Of a DNA stretch of 39,151 nt, positions 24,090-33,202 are shown piece by piece. The translations under genes and the position numbers were made by a program. The DNA lies in contig JANTGL010000002.1 of NCBI GenBank assembly GCA_024762915.1, positions 1 through 39,151 of the forward strand. Reading direction: 5' to 3'. The stretch is from Bacteroidales bacterium (GTDB taxonomy: Bacteria; Bacteroidota; Bacteroidia; Bacteroidales; JAADGE01). Under the pieces are notes generated by a model that was not told the DNA's origin, did no database searches, and saw nothing but the letters and a program-made list of their open reading frames with translations. Every line of letters starts with the position of its first letter. The first letter of the stretch is position 1.

Positions 24090-24143
24090 AGTTTTAAATT
24101 TTAGAAAGTGCTAATTTATGAATTTAATCAGATTAATAAAATT

Positions 24144-24974
24144 TCAAGATGAAATTAACTTTTTAAATACACTTATCACTTGTAACGTTTCTTTTACATC
24201 ATGAACTCGTAAAATATTTGTGCCTTTTTGCAAGGCAATCATACTTAAAGCCAATGTCCCGGGTAAAGCATCATCGGGTGTTTCGTCATTTAGTTTGTAT
24301 ATCATTGATTTACGAGATAAACCAACTAAAATCGGTCGCTCAAAAATATTAAACAAATCCAGTTTATTTAATAATCGGTAATTATGTTCCGGAGTTTTTC
24401 CGAAACCAAAACCGGGATCAATAATCAAATCGTTAATACCATATTTTTTTGCTGACTCTGTTTTTTTTGAAAAAAATTTCAATAAATCTTTAACAACATC
24501 ATTATATTGAGGTTTTTTCTGCATAGTACCGGGATTCCCCTGCATATGCATTACAATATAAGGAACTTGAAATTCGGCAATTGTTTCAAACATTTTATCA
24601 TCAAAATTGCCGCCCGAAATATCATTTATTATTGAAACATCAAATTCTTTAATGACAAATCTTGCAATTTCGGATCGGTATGTATCAACGGATAAAATAA
24701 TATTCGGGAAATATTTACGTACAATTTCTAACGCTGATTGCAAACGTTTCTTTTCTTGTAATTCAGAAATTAATTTGGCTCCCGGACGAGATGAAAAAGC
24801 TCCGATATCAATAATATCAGCACCTTCTTCAATAAGTTCTTTAGTTTTAATTTTAATTGCATCTTCCGAAACATAGTTTCCTCCGTCGTAAAACGAATCC
24901 GGTGTAATATTAAGAATACCGGCAATTTTCGGCACTGAAAGATCCAACAAATATCCGTTGCAATTAATTGTCAT
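24144..24974 (-). CDS. folP: Dihydropteroate synthase
   Basis: A 276-residue TIM-barrel enzyme of folate synthesis that joins p-aminobenzoate to the pterin pyrophosphate; it is the sulfonamide target. Motifs in order are GILNITPDSFYDGG near residue 18, DIGAFSSRPGA, SVDTYRSEIA, INDISGG, VMHMQGNPGTMQ, DPGFGFGKTPEHNYRLL, VGLSRKSMI and the final RVHDVKET. Length is typical. It is the first gene of the folP-cdaA-mtnA run. It lies three bases after the end of the TPR-CHAT gene, so it may share that gene's transcript. Confidence 0.95.
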   Translation of the reverse strand: MTINCNGYLLDLSVPKIAGILNITPDSFYDGGNYVSEDAIKIKTKELIEEGADIIDIGAFSSRPGAKLISELQEKKRLQSALEIVRKYFPNIILSVDTYRSEIARFVIKEFDVSIINDISGGNFDDKMFETIAEFQVPYIVMHMQGNPGTMQKKPQYNDVVKDLLKFFSKKTESAKKYGINDLIIDPGFGFGKTPEHNYRLLNKLDLFNIFERPILVGLSRKSMIYKLNDETPDDALPGTLALSMIALQKGTNILRVHDVKETLQVISVFKKLISS

Positions 24975-24977
24975 AAT

Positions 24978-27900
24978 TTATTTTCCGATTAGTACAAAAG
25001 GAGACCAAAAAAACGGATGTGCAAAATTGCCGCCGGTCTCAATCATTTTAATTTTCGCATTATAAAGAGCTTCTGTTTTATCTTCTTTATTTATAATTAA
25101 ATTCTTATAGAAATCGACCATTAAATCCGTTGTTGATTCATCAGAAACTTTCCATAACGAAACAATGATGTTTTTTGCACCGGCATATATTAAAGCACGT
25201 GACAATCCTATAACGCCCTCACTCTTAGATATTTTACCGATACCGGTCTCACAAGCGGAAAGCACAACTAAATCGGCATTTAACTCTAAATTATAAATTT
25301 CTCCGGAATATAAGATTCCGTCATTTCCGTTTTTTTCGGGGTAAAAAATCAATCCGGATAATTTCGGTTCTGCAATATTTACGATTCCGTGTGTCGCAAT
25401 ATGGATGTATTTGTAATCTTTTAAATTTGCCTGTTTAATGTAACTTTCAGTAGCATTATTATTCAATACTTCTTCAACCGACCTGTTTTCGTCCGTAAAA
25501 ACACTGTCAATAAGATTAACTTCTTTTTCACTGCCGGGTAAGGGAGTTACGGACATTCCGTTAATTACGGTGCTGCCTGCTTTATCAAAAACCGGAGCAA
25601 TCCCCAGCCAATCAGAAGCATTATTTGTACTTCCTTTTCCCTTATATGATTTCAATAATAAATCTGCAGAATAATCATAATTAATTTGATATTTCTTAAT
25701 CAAAAACGGGTAATTTTTAAAATCATTAATATCACCTTTATAAGATTCTGTAATTAACGCTTCAAAAGGAATTAAGTTTATAATCCCGTCCGGAATAATT
25801 GTTAATTTCTTCAGATTTTCCGGAATTCTGCCGGGAAATAAAATATTGTATAAATCATTTGCCGATTTTAAATATTCCGGAAAAGCAGAAGCGTATCCTG
25901 AAGTAATATTTTTATTGAATCTTTTAATTTGTGCATATAAATTATCAGGTTTATCCGAATATCCGATATACAATTTGTCCTTTGTGATTGTGAAAATAAG
26001 GATATAAAATTCTCCGATAAAATAACTTCTTACGGCTGATTCATCATCTAAATTTTTCTGAATATCTTTTAATTTAAAAGTTGTTGTTTTATATTTAGAT
26101 TTATAATATTTCGGATAATCCGTTTCAATTTGTTTATTAAAATCTCTGAGTTCATTATTTAAGTAAAACAATTTTTGATTTAAACGACCAAGTTCCTTGT
26201 TATTTACTGCCAAAGCAATAGATTTTTCGATTCCCGAAATTTCAATCTTGTAATGTTTCTCTTTGTCCGTAATATCTTTAGGAATTCCTGAAAAAGAAGC
26301 CGCTTCTGCAGCCGAAACCGCATCAGACAGAACCGCGGCTTTATTTTTTTCGGCAAAAATAAAGGCTTGTTCTTCATAATACGTTTTTTCTTTTTTATCG
26401 GTAGTTATATAGGACAATCCGATTGCAGTAATAACAGCTTGTTCATAAATTTTTCTGGCATTATTTCCCAAATTAATTTTATCTTCTTTTTTTATAACCG
26501 TTTTTCTGGCTTCTATAATTACGGAATCACATAAAATATAATCTTCATAAGCAGCTTTTATAAAATTATACAAAGAATCTTTTTGATATAAAGCATTGAA
26601 TGCTTGTGCTTTACCCTCTAAGGAAATAAGCAACTTATTGACATTGGTATAATTTTTTAAAACAGGGTTTAAAAAATAATCATTAGCTTCCGGATTAAAA
26701 TCTCTGACATTAGCAGCAATACTTTTTTGATAATACAATAAGGCGTTATGAAAATCATTTTTTTTAACATAAATTTCTCCGATATTTGCATAAATATTAA
26801 CCAAAATCGTATTTTTATTTCCGTAATTTGATTCTAATATTTGAGCCGCTTTTAATAAATATTTTAAAGCATTATCATACTCCTTTCGTTTTGTATAATT
26901 ATTTCCGATATTGTTATAATAGCTTGCTAACTCAGGATGATTTTCACCGTAATATTGTTTTTTAATTTCTATTGCTTTTTGATAAAATTTCAATGCAGAC
27001 TCTTTTTTTCCCTGCTGTTCCAAGATATATCCTATATTGTTACAGGTTCCTGCAATATCGGGATGATTTTCTCCCAGAACTCTTAATTGAATATCGTAAG
27101 CGTCTTTAAAAGAAATTAATGCTTTATCCGTTTCACCTTTTTTATTATAAATAATACCGATATTATTCAAAATATCAGCTATCGATTTATGATTATTTCC
27201 GTAAATAGATTTATCAATTAATAAGGCCGTGTTAAAATATTCCAATGCCAGATCGTATTCATCATTTTCAGCATAGATGCTTCCTTTGCTGCTGTAATAT
27301 TTAGCCGTTTCAGGATTATTTTTTCCGTATGCCGCAATGCTCAATTTTAATGCTTTATCAATATATTCCAAGGCTGATTTTGAATCACCGTTAGATTGAT
27401 AAACATTAGCAATATTATTATACGTTACGGCAAGCATGGGATGATTTTCACCGATAAAACCTTTTTTAATATTCAAGTCATTCACATAATATTCTAATGC
27501 TTTTTTATAATTTCCTTTGTCAGAATAAGCATTCCCCAAACTTCCGTAAATATTTGATTTTAAAAAACTGTTCGGAGTATCAAATTTATCGTTAAGAGTT
27601 GCTGCTTTATCATACAATAAAATCGCAGAATCTGTTTTCCCTTTATAAGCTGCGACCAATCCTTGTCCGAAATAAATATTCGTTAAAAATTTATTTTCTT
27701 CACCGTATTTCTGTTTAGCTAAAGCTTCAATTTCATCTAAAATAACTTCGGCTTCGTTAAATTTATTTGTCTGAATATCGATATCGGAAATCGAATATCG
27801 GCATTGAATGTAATTTCCGATGTAATGGTATTCTTGAAATAAATTTGCTGCTTTTGTAAAATATAATTCGGCATTATCGAAGTCAAATTTTTGCTTAAAC

Positions 27901-28016
27901 GTATTTGCCTGTTTAAAATAATTTACGGCTTGTTGATATTTTTCTTTATCCGATTGAGAAAAAACTGTTACAAATAATAAAAATAATAAGCTGAATAATA
28001 AACTAAAAAATTTCAT
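24978..28016 (-). CDS. Periplasmic TPR-CHAT protein
   Basis: With the start at 28016 the product is 1012 residues and opens with a signal peptide (MKFFSLLFSLLFLLFVTVFSQ). A longer frame reaches 28148 but would bury this signal, so I reject it. Residues 30-500 are tetratricopeptide repeats of about 42 residues of the kinesin-light-chain type (for example NIGNNYTKRKEYDNALKYLLKAAQI). A helical linker follows. The C-terminal CHAT domain is a caspase-like protease fold with H876 in IATHGIV and C922 in LSACETGIG. Cytoplasmic TPR-CHAT proteins act as proteases in defence; the exported Bacteroidota forms have no assigned role. It is divergent from the acyltransferase gene by 60 bases. Confidence 0.85.
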   Translation of the reverse strand: MKFFSLLFSLLFLLFVTVFSQSDKEKYQQAVNYFKQANTFKQKFDFDNAELYFTKAANLFQEYHYIGNYIQCRYSISDIDIQTNKFNEAEVILDEIEALAKQKYGEENKFLTNIYFGQGLVAAYKGKTDSAILLYDKAATLNDKFDTPNSFLKSNIYGSLGNAYSDKGNYKKALEYYVNDLNIKKGFIGENHPMLAVTYNNIANVYQSNGDSKSALEYIDKALKLSIAAYGKNNPETAKYYSSKGSIYAENDEYDLALEYFNTALLIDKSIYGNNHKSIADILNNIGIIYNKKGETDKALISFKDAYDIQLRVLGENHPDIAGTCNNIGYILEQQGKKESALKFYQKAIEIKKQYYGENHPELASYYNNIGNNYTKRKEYDNALKYLLKAAQILESNYGNKNTILVNIYANIGEIYVKKNDFHNALLYYQKSIAANVRDFNPEANDYFLNPVLKNYTNVNKLLISLEGKAQAFNALYQKDSLYNFIKAAYEDYILCDSVIIEARKTVIKKEDKINLGNNARKIYEQAVITAIGLSYITTDKKEKTYYEEQAFIFAEKNKAAVLSDAVSAAEAASFSGIPKDITDKEKHYKIEISGIEKSIALAVNNKELGRLNQKLFYLNNELRDFNKQIETDYPKYYKSKYKTTTFKLKDIQKNLDDESAVRSYFIGEFYILIFTITKDKLYIGYSDKPDNLYAQIKRFNKNITSGYASAFPEYLKSANDLYNILFPGRIPENLKKLTIIPDGIINLIPFEALITESYKGDINDFKNYPFLIKKYQINYDYSADLLLKSYKGKGSTNNASDWLGIAPVFDKAGSTVINGMSVTPLPGSEKEVNLIDSVFTDENRSVEEVLNNNATESYIKQANLKDYKYIHIATHGIVNIAEPKLSGLIFYPEKNGNDGILYSGEIYNLELNADLVVLSACETGIGKISKSEGVIGLSRALIYAGAKNIIVSLWKVSDESTTDLMVDFYKNLIINKEDKTEALYNAKIKMIETGGNFAHPFFWSPFVLIGK

Positions 28017-28076
28017 ATGAAAAGAGATTTTTATATTTTTACGAACAGTAAAATTAGTAATTATTTTTTTATATCT

Positions 28077-28934
28077 ATGAATAATCCTTCGGATAAAACG
28101 TTTAAAGTTGATATTGAAAAAGTTATAAGATCTCAAGAGAATCGGCATATAAAAAAGATGCCCAATTTTGTAGTAAGATACATTAAAAAAGTTATTCGGG
28201 AAGATGAGTTAAATAAGATTACTGAATATGCAGGTGATTCACAGGGAATTGAATTTATTAAGAAATCAATGGAATATTTAAATGTAACCTGTAATTTCTT
28301 TAATAAAGAAAATATTCCGCCTGAAGGACGATACATATTTGCTTGTAATCACCCGCTTGGCGGAATTGATTTTTTCGCGGCAATTCTCTCAATTAATGAT
28401 AATTATAATAATATCAAAGCCATTGCAAATGAAATGCTGATGCATGTAAAACCCTTACAAGACATTTTCTTACCCGTAAATGTTTTCGGTAAAAATTCCG
28501 AAAAGGCTAAAGAAGACATCATGAAAGCTATGGCATCCGAAGATATTCAAATGATGACTTTCCCTGCCGGAGAAGTTGCTCGAAAACATAACGGAAAATT
28601 AGATGACGGAAAATGGCACAGAAGTTTTATCAGACATGCCGTTGAATTTGAAAGAGATATTATTCCTGTTTTTATAGATGCTGAAAATTCAAAAAAATTT
28701 TACAGAATTGCAAATATCAGACGAACTTTACGTTTAAAAACTGATATCGAACTTTTTTTACTGCCGCAAGAACTGGTAAAACAAAAGAATAAAGTCATCA
28801 ATGTTACTTTCGGGAAACCAATATCATACAAAATTTTCGATAAAAATAAACACATTTGTGAATGGGCTCAAGAAGTAAAAAAAGTTGTATACGGGCTAAA
28901 AAGAAATAAAAATTTAACTTTGCAAAATGAATAA
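28077..28934 (+). CDS. Glycerol-phosphate/lyso-lipid acyltransferase-like protein, copy 1
   Basis: A 285-residue protein of the PlsC-like acyltransferase superfamily, cytoplasmic face. The catalytic block is CNHPLGGIDFFA, an H-x5-D spacing rather than the common H-x4-D. The acceptor-binding block is FPAGEVARKHNGKLDDGKWHRSFI. I chose ATG 28077 because its product aligns at once with the next gene's N-terminus (both have HILRNQEN/KVIRSQEN-type segments); an ATG at 28017 adds 20 residues without match. Its stop overlaps the start of a close paralogue by eight bases. The lipid made is not known; ornithine-lipid or phospholipid synthesis are candidates. Confidence 0.75.
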   Translation: MNNPSDKTFKVDIEKVIRSQENRHIKKMPNFVVRYIKKVIREDELNKITEYAGDSQGIEFIKKSMEYLNVTCNFFNKENIPPEGRYIFACNHPLGGIDFFAAILSINDNYNNIKAIANEMLMHVKPLQDIFLPVNVFGKNSEKAKEDIMKAMASEDIQMMTFPAGEVARKHNGKLDDGKWHRSFIRHAVEFERDIIPVFIDAENSKKFYRIANIRRTLRLKTDIELFLLPQELVKQKNKVINVTFGKPISYKIFDKNKHICEWAQEVKKVVYGLKRNKNLTLQNE

Positions 28935-29820
28935 TGAAAAAGAAACAAATACGGAAGAAATAAGTTATCAGCAATTAGATATTGAACATATCCTCAGAAA
29001 TCAAGAAAATAAAATTGTCAGAAATTTACCGAAATTTATTATTAATCGAATAAAAAAATCATTTCATGAAGTCGAAATTAATGAAATTTTAAAAAAGATA
29101 CATGATAAATACGGTCTTGAGTTTGTGAATGGTGTCGTTGAGAATTTGAATTATAAAGTTATCGGTTACAACCAAGAATTATTACCTGAGAAAGGAAAAT
29201 ATATTTTTGCGGGTAATCATCCTTTCGGAGGAGCAGATTTCGGAGCATCCATATATATACTCAGCAAAAAATATAATAAAATTAAATTGGTTGCAAATGA
29301 AATGTTCTTGCATGTTGAAAATGCTAAAGAAATTTTTCTTCCTGTCAGCATTTTAAAAAGTAATGAGAAAGGGAAAATGGATAATATAGATAAATCTCTT
29401 TCTGATGATGACACTCATTTATTAATTTTTCCTGCAGGAAAAGTTGCAAGAAAACACAAAGGGAAAATAGATGACGGATTATGGCACAGAAGTTTTATCA
29501 GAAATGCAATTTTATTTAAAAGAGATATTATTCCTTTTTTTGTTGCCGGTGAAAACTCTAATAAATTTTATCGTTGGGCAAGAATCAGAAAGTTTTTCGG
29601 TATAAAAGCAAATTTAGAATTCTTTTTACTGCCCGGAGAAGTTTTTAAAAAACGAAATGCATCCATTCAAATTGTATTCGGAGAACCTATCCCCTTCACT
29701 ACTTTTGATGATTCAAAAACACATTTGGAATGGGCTCAAGAAGTCAAAAAAAATGTTTATGAACTTGGTGAAAAGTCTTTAAATCAACCCATACCTGATT
29801 CCGTAAAAAATCTGAAATAA
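28927..29820 (+). CDS. Glycerol-phosphate/lyso-lipid acyltransferase-like protein, copy 2
   Basis: A 297-residue paralogue of the preceding gene, translated by an eight-base overlap. The same blocks occur in the same order: GNHPFGGADFGA (H-x5-D), VANEMFLHV, LIFPAGKVARKHKGKIDDGLWHRSFI, FFVAGENSNKFYRWARIRK. The two proteins share most residues in these blocks but differ widely elsewhere, so the duplication is old. A pair could form a heteromer or acylate two positions of one lipid; neither is shown. It converges on the YfcC-type carrier gene with three bases between the stops and no visible terminator. Confidence 0.75.
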   Translation: MNNEKETNTEEISYQQLDIEHILRNQENKIVRNLPKFIINRIKKSFHEVEINEILKKIHDKYGLEFVNGVVENLNYKVIGYNQELLPEKGKYIFAGNHPFGGADFGASIYILSKKYNKIKLVANEMFLHVENAKEIFLPVSILKSNEKGKMDNIDKSLSDDDTHLLIFPAGKVARKHKGKIDDGLWHRSFIRNAILFKRDIIPFFVAGENSNKFYRWARIRKFFGIKANLEFFLLPGEVFKKRNASIQIVFGEPIPFTTFDDSKTHLEWAQEVKKNVYELGEKSLNQPIPDSVKNLK

Positions 29821-29823
29821 ATA

Positions 29824-31458
29824 TTAAAATCCGTTTAAATTCATTGTTACCGTAGGTATTAATAATAAAAATCCGAGAATAATTAATCCGATCATAAAAG
29901 GGGTTATCCATTTTACCCATTTATCATAAGGAATTTTTGCCACACCCAAAACGCCTATTAACACACCTGAAGTTGGTGTAATCATATTCGTAAATCCGTC
30001 ACCGAATTGAAAGGCAACAACCGTTGCTTGACGCGAAATTCCGATATAATCAGAAAACGGTGCCATAATCGGCATAGTAATGGCAGCTTTTGCCGAACCC
30101 GAAGGAATAACAATATTAATAACCGTTTGTATCAGGTACATAATTCCGACAGATGCAACTTTCCCGAAATCTTTCATTCCTTCTGCCATGCTGTGTAATA
30201 TTGTATCAATTATTTTTCCTTCCTGCAGAATAATAACAATTCCGCCGGCAAGACCTACCACGATGGCTGCAGACATAATATCTCTTGCTCCGTCGAGAAA
30301 ATATTTCGTAATTTCATTTGGTGTATAATTCATTGCAATCCCGGTTAACAATCCCATTGCCAAAAACAGGGTTGCAATCCGCATAATATACCAACCGTAA
30401 CCCATTACTCCGATTATCAAAAATACAATCGTAAAAGCCAATAAATTTAAAATAAAAAAATGCACTGATTTTTTTATCGAAAAGAAACTTGTAACAGTAA
30501 AAATTCCGGTTGCAATCGGTATCATAGGAGCAATAAATGACGAGTTTCCGATTTTTAAAGTTGTTTCAGGAAATTCAATTGAAAAAAGAACAAGTGCAAT
30601 GAAAATAAATCCGAAAACTAACCAAGCTCTATAAGGTGTATGATATTTAACATCTTCAATTTTCTCACCTGCGCCTCTGTTACGCCAATAAATATCGGTT
30701 TCGTAAACAAGCGATTTTTCGGGATGTTTCTTCACTTTATTAGCGTATCTTAAAATAAAAGCAATTCCGAAAGCATTAATTATCAGCCAAGTAACAATTC
30801 GGTATTCAATTCCCGAGAACAAGGGTAATTCAGCAATTCCTTGTGCGATACCGATTGTAAACGGATTTAAGATTGCTCCTGCAAAACCCAATCCGGCAGC
30901 CACAAAAACAATGGCAACACCGGTAATGGAATCGTAACCCATTGATATGGCAAGCGGAACAAGAATAACAATAAAAGCAATCGTTTCTTCACTCATTCCG
31001 AATACCGCACCGAAAATACTGAACATCAACATAATCAGAGTAAGAATAATATTTTGTACACCGATTATCCGGAGAAATTTATGTTTTTCCAACTTTTTTG
31101 TGAAATTTAAAAAGGCATAAATTCCTACATCAATCGATTTTGTCGTATTCATAATCCAAAAAGCACCGCCCACCATCAAAATAAAAACAATAATACCTGC
31201 TTGTTTTTCAAAACCTTTATACAAAGCTGCAAAAACTTGCCACGTTTGAGGACTGCTTTCAAGATATTCAAATTTCGGTTCGGAAACTGTTTCTCCGTCA
31301 ATTACAACATCTTCATAAACAACTTCTTGCTTTCCGGTTTTAGGGTTTATTTCCTTAAGGTATTGTCCGCCCGGCACAATCCAAGTTGCAAGGGCAGCAA
31401 TGATAATAATGTAAAAAACAATAACATAAGTATGCGGTATCTTCTTCTTTTTTAACAT
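29824..31458 (-). CDS. YfcC-family membrane transporter (C4-dicarboxylate/basic amino-acid carrier-like)
   Basis: A 544-residue inner-membrane protein with about 12-13 hydrophobic segments. The N-terminus KKIPHTYVIVFYIIIIAALATWIVPGGQY is typical of the YfcC family. The loop QTWQVFAALYKGFEKQAGIIVFILMVGGAFWIMN and the late IVIPSGSAKAAITMPIMAPFSDYIGISRQATVVAFQFGDG carry conserved carrier residues. Members are related to C4-dicarboxylate and arginine/ornithine carriers; the substrate here cannot be told. It lies upstream, on the other strand, of the histidine-degradation genes. An amino-acid link is possible but not shown. Confidence 0.8.
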   Translation of the reverse strand: MLKKKKIPHTYVIVFYIIIIAALATWIVPGGQYLKEINPKTGKQEVVYEDVVIDGETVSEPKFEYLESSPQTWQVFAALYKGFEKQAGIIVFILMVGGAFWIMNTTKSIDVGIYAFLNFTKKLEKHKFLRIIGVQNIILTLIMLMFSIFGAVFGMSEETIAFIVILVPLAISMGYDSITGVAIVFVAAGLGFAGAILNPFTIGIAQGIAELPLFSGIEYRIVTWLIINAFGIAFILRYANKVKKHPEKSLVYETDIYWRNRGAGEKIEDVKYHTPYRAWLVFGFIFIALVLFSIEFPETTLKIGNSSFIAPMIPIATGIFTVTSFFSIKKSVHFFILNLLAFTIVFLIIGVMGYGWYIMRIATLFLAMGLLTGIAMNYTPNEITKYFLDGARDIMSAAIVVGLAGGIVIILQEGKIIDTILHSMAEGMKDFGKVASVGIMYLIQTVINIVIPSGSAKAAITMPIMAPFSDYIGISRQATVVAFQFGDGFTNMITPTSGVLIGVLGVAKIPYDKWVKWITPFMIGLIILGFLLLIPTVTMNLNGF

Positions 31459-31788
31459 TGTTTTTAATTATAATTTTTGAGATGTAAATAAATTATTTTT
31501 TTTTCGATTTACCAAATCAGCATGAAATCGAAAATTCGAAATTTGAAAATTGAAATTTCTTCACTGACACTAAAAATCGAAATACAGAAGAAATTCAGCA
31601 CGAACCCCTAACCGCTATTCCCTAACTAGTATTCTATAACTAGTAACTCCTAATCCCTAATCCCTAATCCCTAATCCCTAATTTCTAATCCCTAATTCCT
31701 TAAAAACTATTAACTTTTCCCTTTCATCTTTTAACTTTCTCCTTTTAACTTTTAACTTTGTACTTTCAACTTTCAACTTTCAACTAAA
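31459..31788. repeat. Gene-free region with CCCTAAT and AACTTT low-complexity arrays
   Basis: This 330-base gap holds no gene. From 31651 to 31699 there are seven units of TAATCCC type, five of them perfect, preceded by degenerate relatives and two ACTAGTA copies. From about 31710 to 31785 there is a run of TTAACTTT- and TTCAACTTT-type units. The AACTTT run contains the probable hutI -7 box. Confidence 0.85.
31753..31760 (+). promoter_or_regulatory. -7 promoter box before hutI, inside the AACTTT array
   Basis: TAACTTTG matches TAnnTTTG and lies 28 bases before the hutI start. The neighbouring units differ from it only by lacking the final G, so the promoter seems to have arisen from the repeat. 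Confidence 0.45.
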
Positions 31789-33027
31789 ATGCGCATCCTC
31801 ATAAAAAAAATAAAAAAACTCGTTCAAACCGAAGACAAACCGAAACTCAAAGTCAGCGGAAAACAAATGGCAAAAATCGGAAGTATCGATAATGCTTACC
31901 TTATTCTGAAAAATGATATTATTGAAGACTTCGGAAAAATGAAAGATATGCCTCAAATTGAAGGCAACTACAAAAGCATTGATGCAAGCGGAAAAATGGT
32001 TTTTCCTTCTTTTTGCGATTCGCACACCCACTTGGTTTATGCCGGAAACAGAGAGATTGAATATAACGATAAAATAAGAGGACTTTCGTATGAAGAAATT
32101 GCCAAACGAGGCGGCGGTATTTTAAATTCCGCAAAGTTGCTGAATGATACTTCCGAAGACGAACTTTATGAGCAAGCACTGCCGCGAATAAACGAAATTA
32201 TCTCACAAGGAACCGGTGCAGTTGAAATTAAAAGCGGTTACGGGCTGACACTTGATGGTGAACTGAAAATGTTACGCGTTATAAAACGTCTGAAAGAAAC
32301 AACACCTTTAATCATTAAATCCACATTTTTAGGGGCTCATGCCGTACCTGCCGAATACGAAAGTAAACAAAGCCAATATGTTAATTTTGTTATTAATGAT
32401 ATTTTACCTAAAGTTGCCGAAGAAAAATTGGCTGATTTCATTGATGTGTTTTGCGACAAAGGATTTTTTACGGTTGAAGAAACCGATAAAATATTAAAAG
32501 CCGGTGCAAAATACGGTTTGCAGCCGAAAATTCATGCCAACGAATTGGATTTTTCCGGCGGCGTGCAAATCGGTGTTAAACATAATGCTTTATCGGTTGA
32601 CCATTTGGAATACATCGGTGATGAAGAAATAAAAGTTCTGAAAAAATCGAAAACCATGCCGACCATTTTACCCGGTGCCGCTTTCTTTTTAAACATGCCC
32701 TACTCGCCCGCTCGAAAAATGATTGATGCCGGTTTACCGCTTGCTCTTGCGTCTGATTTTAATCCCGGTTCTTCACCTTCGGGAAATATGAAGTTGATGA
32801 TGTCTTTTGCAAGTATCAATTATAAAATGACGATTGAAGAAGTCATAAACGCAAGCACCATCAATACAGCTTATGCAATGAATATCAGCAAAATATCAGG
32901 AAGCATTGGCAAAGGCAAAAAAGCAAATGTTTTTATTACAAAACCGATGCCTTCACTTGAATTTTTCACTTATGCCTACGGCAGTAATTTAATTGATACG
33001 GTTATTTTGGGCGGGGAAATATATTGA
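31789..33027 (+). CDS. hutI: Imidazolonepropionase
   Basis: A 412-residue metal-dependent amidohydrolase that opens imidazolonepropionate to formiminoglutamate in histidine breakdown. Marks are the metal site FCDSHTHLVYAG, KRGGGILNSAKLL, EIKSGYGLTLDGE, FLGAHAVPAEY, KIHANELDFSGG, SVDHLEYI and LASDFNPGSSPSGNM. The final 20 codons (32960-33020) are repeated exactly at 34441-34501, and the protein now ends GGEIY, while the second copy would end GGEIIS. The frame is intact, so the enzyme should work. The next pathway gene, ftcD, is 1.5 kb downstream beyond the inserted ATPase gene. hutH and hutU are not in the window. Confidence 0.93.
   Translation: MRILIKKIKKLVQTEDKPKLKVSGKQMAKIGSIDNAYLILKNDIIEDFGKMKDMPQIEGNYKSIDASGKMVFPSFCDSHTHLVYAGNREIEYNDKIRGLSYEEIAKRGGGILNSAKLLNDTSEDELYEQALPRINEIISQGTGAVEIKSGYGLTLDGELKMLRVIKRLKETTPLIIKSTFLGAHAVPAEYESKQSQYVNFVINDILPKVAEEKLADFIDVFCDKGFFTVEETDKILKAGAKYGLQPKIHANELDFSGGVQIGVKHNALSVDHLEYIGDEEIKVLKKSKTMPTILPGAAFFLNMPYSPARKMIDAGLPLALASDFNPGSSPSGNMKLMMSFASINYKMTIEEVINASTINTAYAMNISKISGSIGKGKKANVFITKPMPSLEFFTYAYGSNLIDTVILGGEIY
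32960..33020 (+). repeat. 61-bp direct repeat, left copy (3' end of hutI)
   Basis: Identical over 61 bases to 34441-34501. This copy is coding and supplies the last 20 codons of hutI. The bases before and after differ between copies. Confidence 0.97.
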
Positions 33028-33156
33028 TAGCCATCGTATCACTATTTTAATTTAAGTAAAACTAATTTGCATTTAATTCTTTATTTATCAACAAAATAAT
33101 ACGATAATTCAAGAATTTACCGTTATACTGAAAAAATAGAAATTCCTACAATTTAT

Positions 33157-33187
33157 TTTCATTATAATGAAATTATTCGTATATTTG
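33157..33187 (+). promoter_or_regulatory. Promoter and operator-like palindrome of the ATPase gene
   Basis: A perfect 16-base palindrome, TTTCATTATAATGAAA (33157-33172), lies eight bases before a TATATTTG -7 box (33180-33187). A partial copy, TTTTCATTATGAA, overlaps the start codon at 33203. This suggests binding of a dimeric regulator, possibly with a second weak site at the start. Confidence 0.55.
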
Positions 33188-33202
33188 ACATAAATTTTCA
33201 TT

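Noticed and set aside
27014..28148. Longer start of the TPR-CHAT gene at 28148
   Set aside because: It would bury a clear signal peptide starting at 28016 and overlap the divergent acyltransferase gene.
31651..31699. CCCTAAT array as a true telomere or chromosome end
   Set aside because: It is short, lies between ordinary genes and the sequence continues on both sides without a hairpin or end structure.
31651..31699. CRISPR array
   Set aside because: Units are seven bases in tandem with no spacers, and there are no cas genes. The repeats at 1546-5027 also lack regular spacing.
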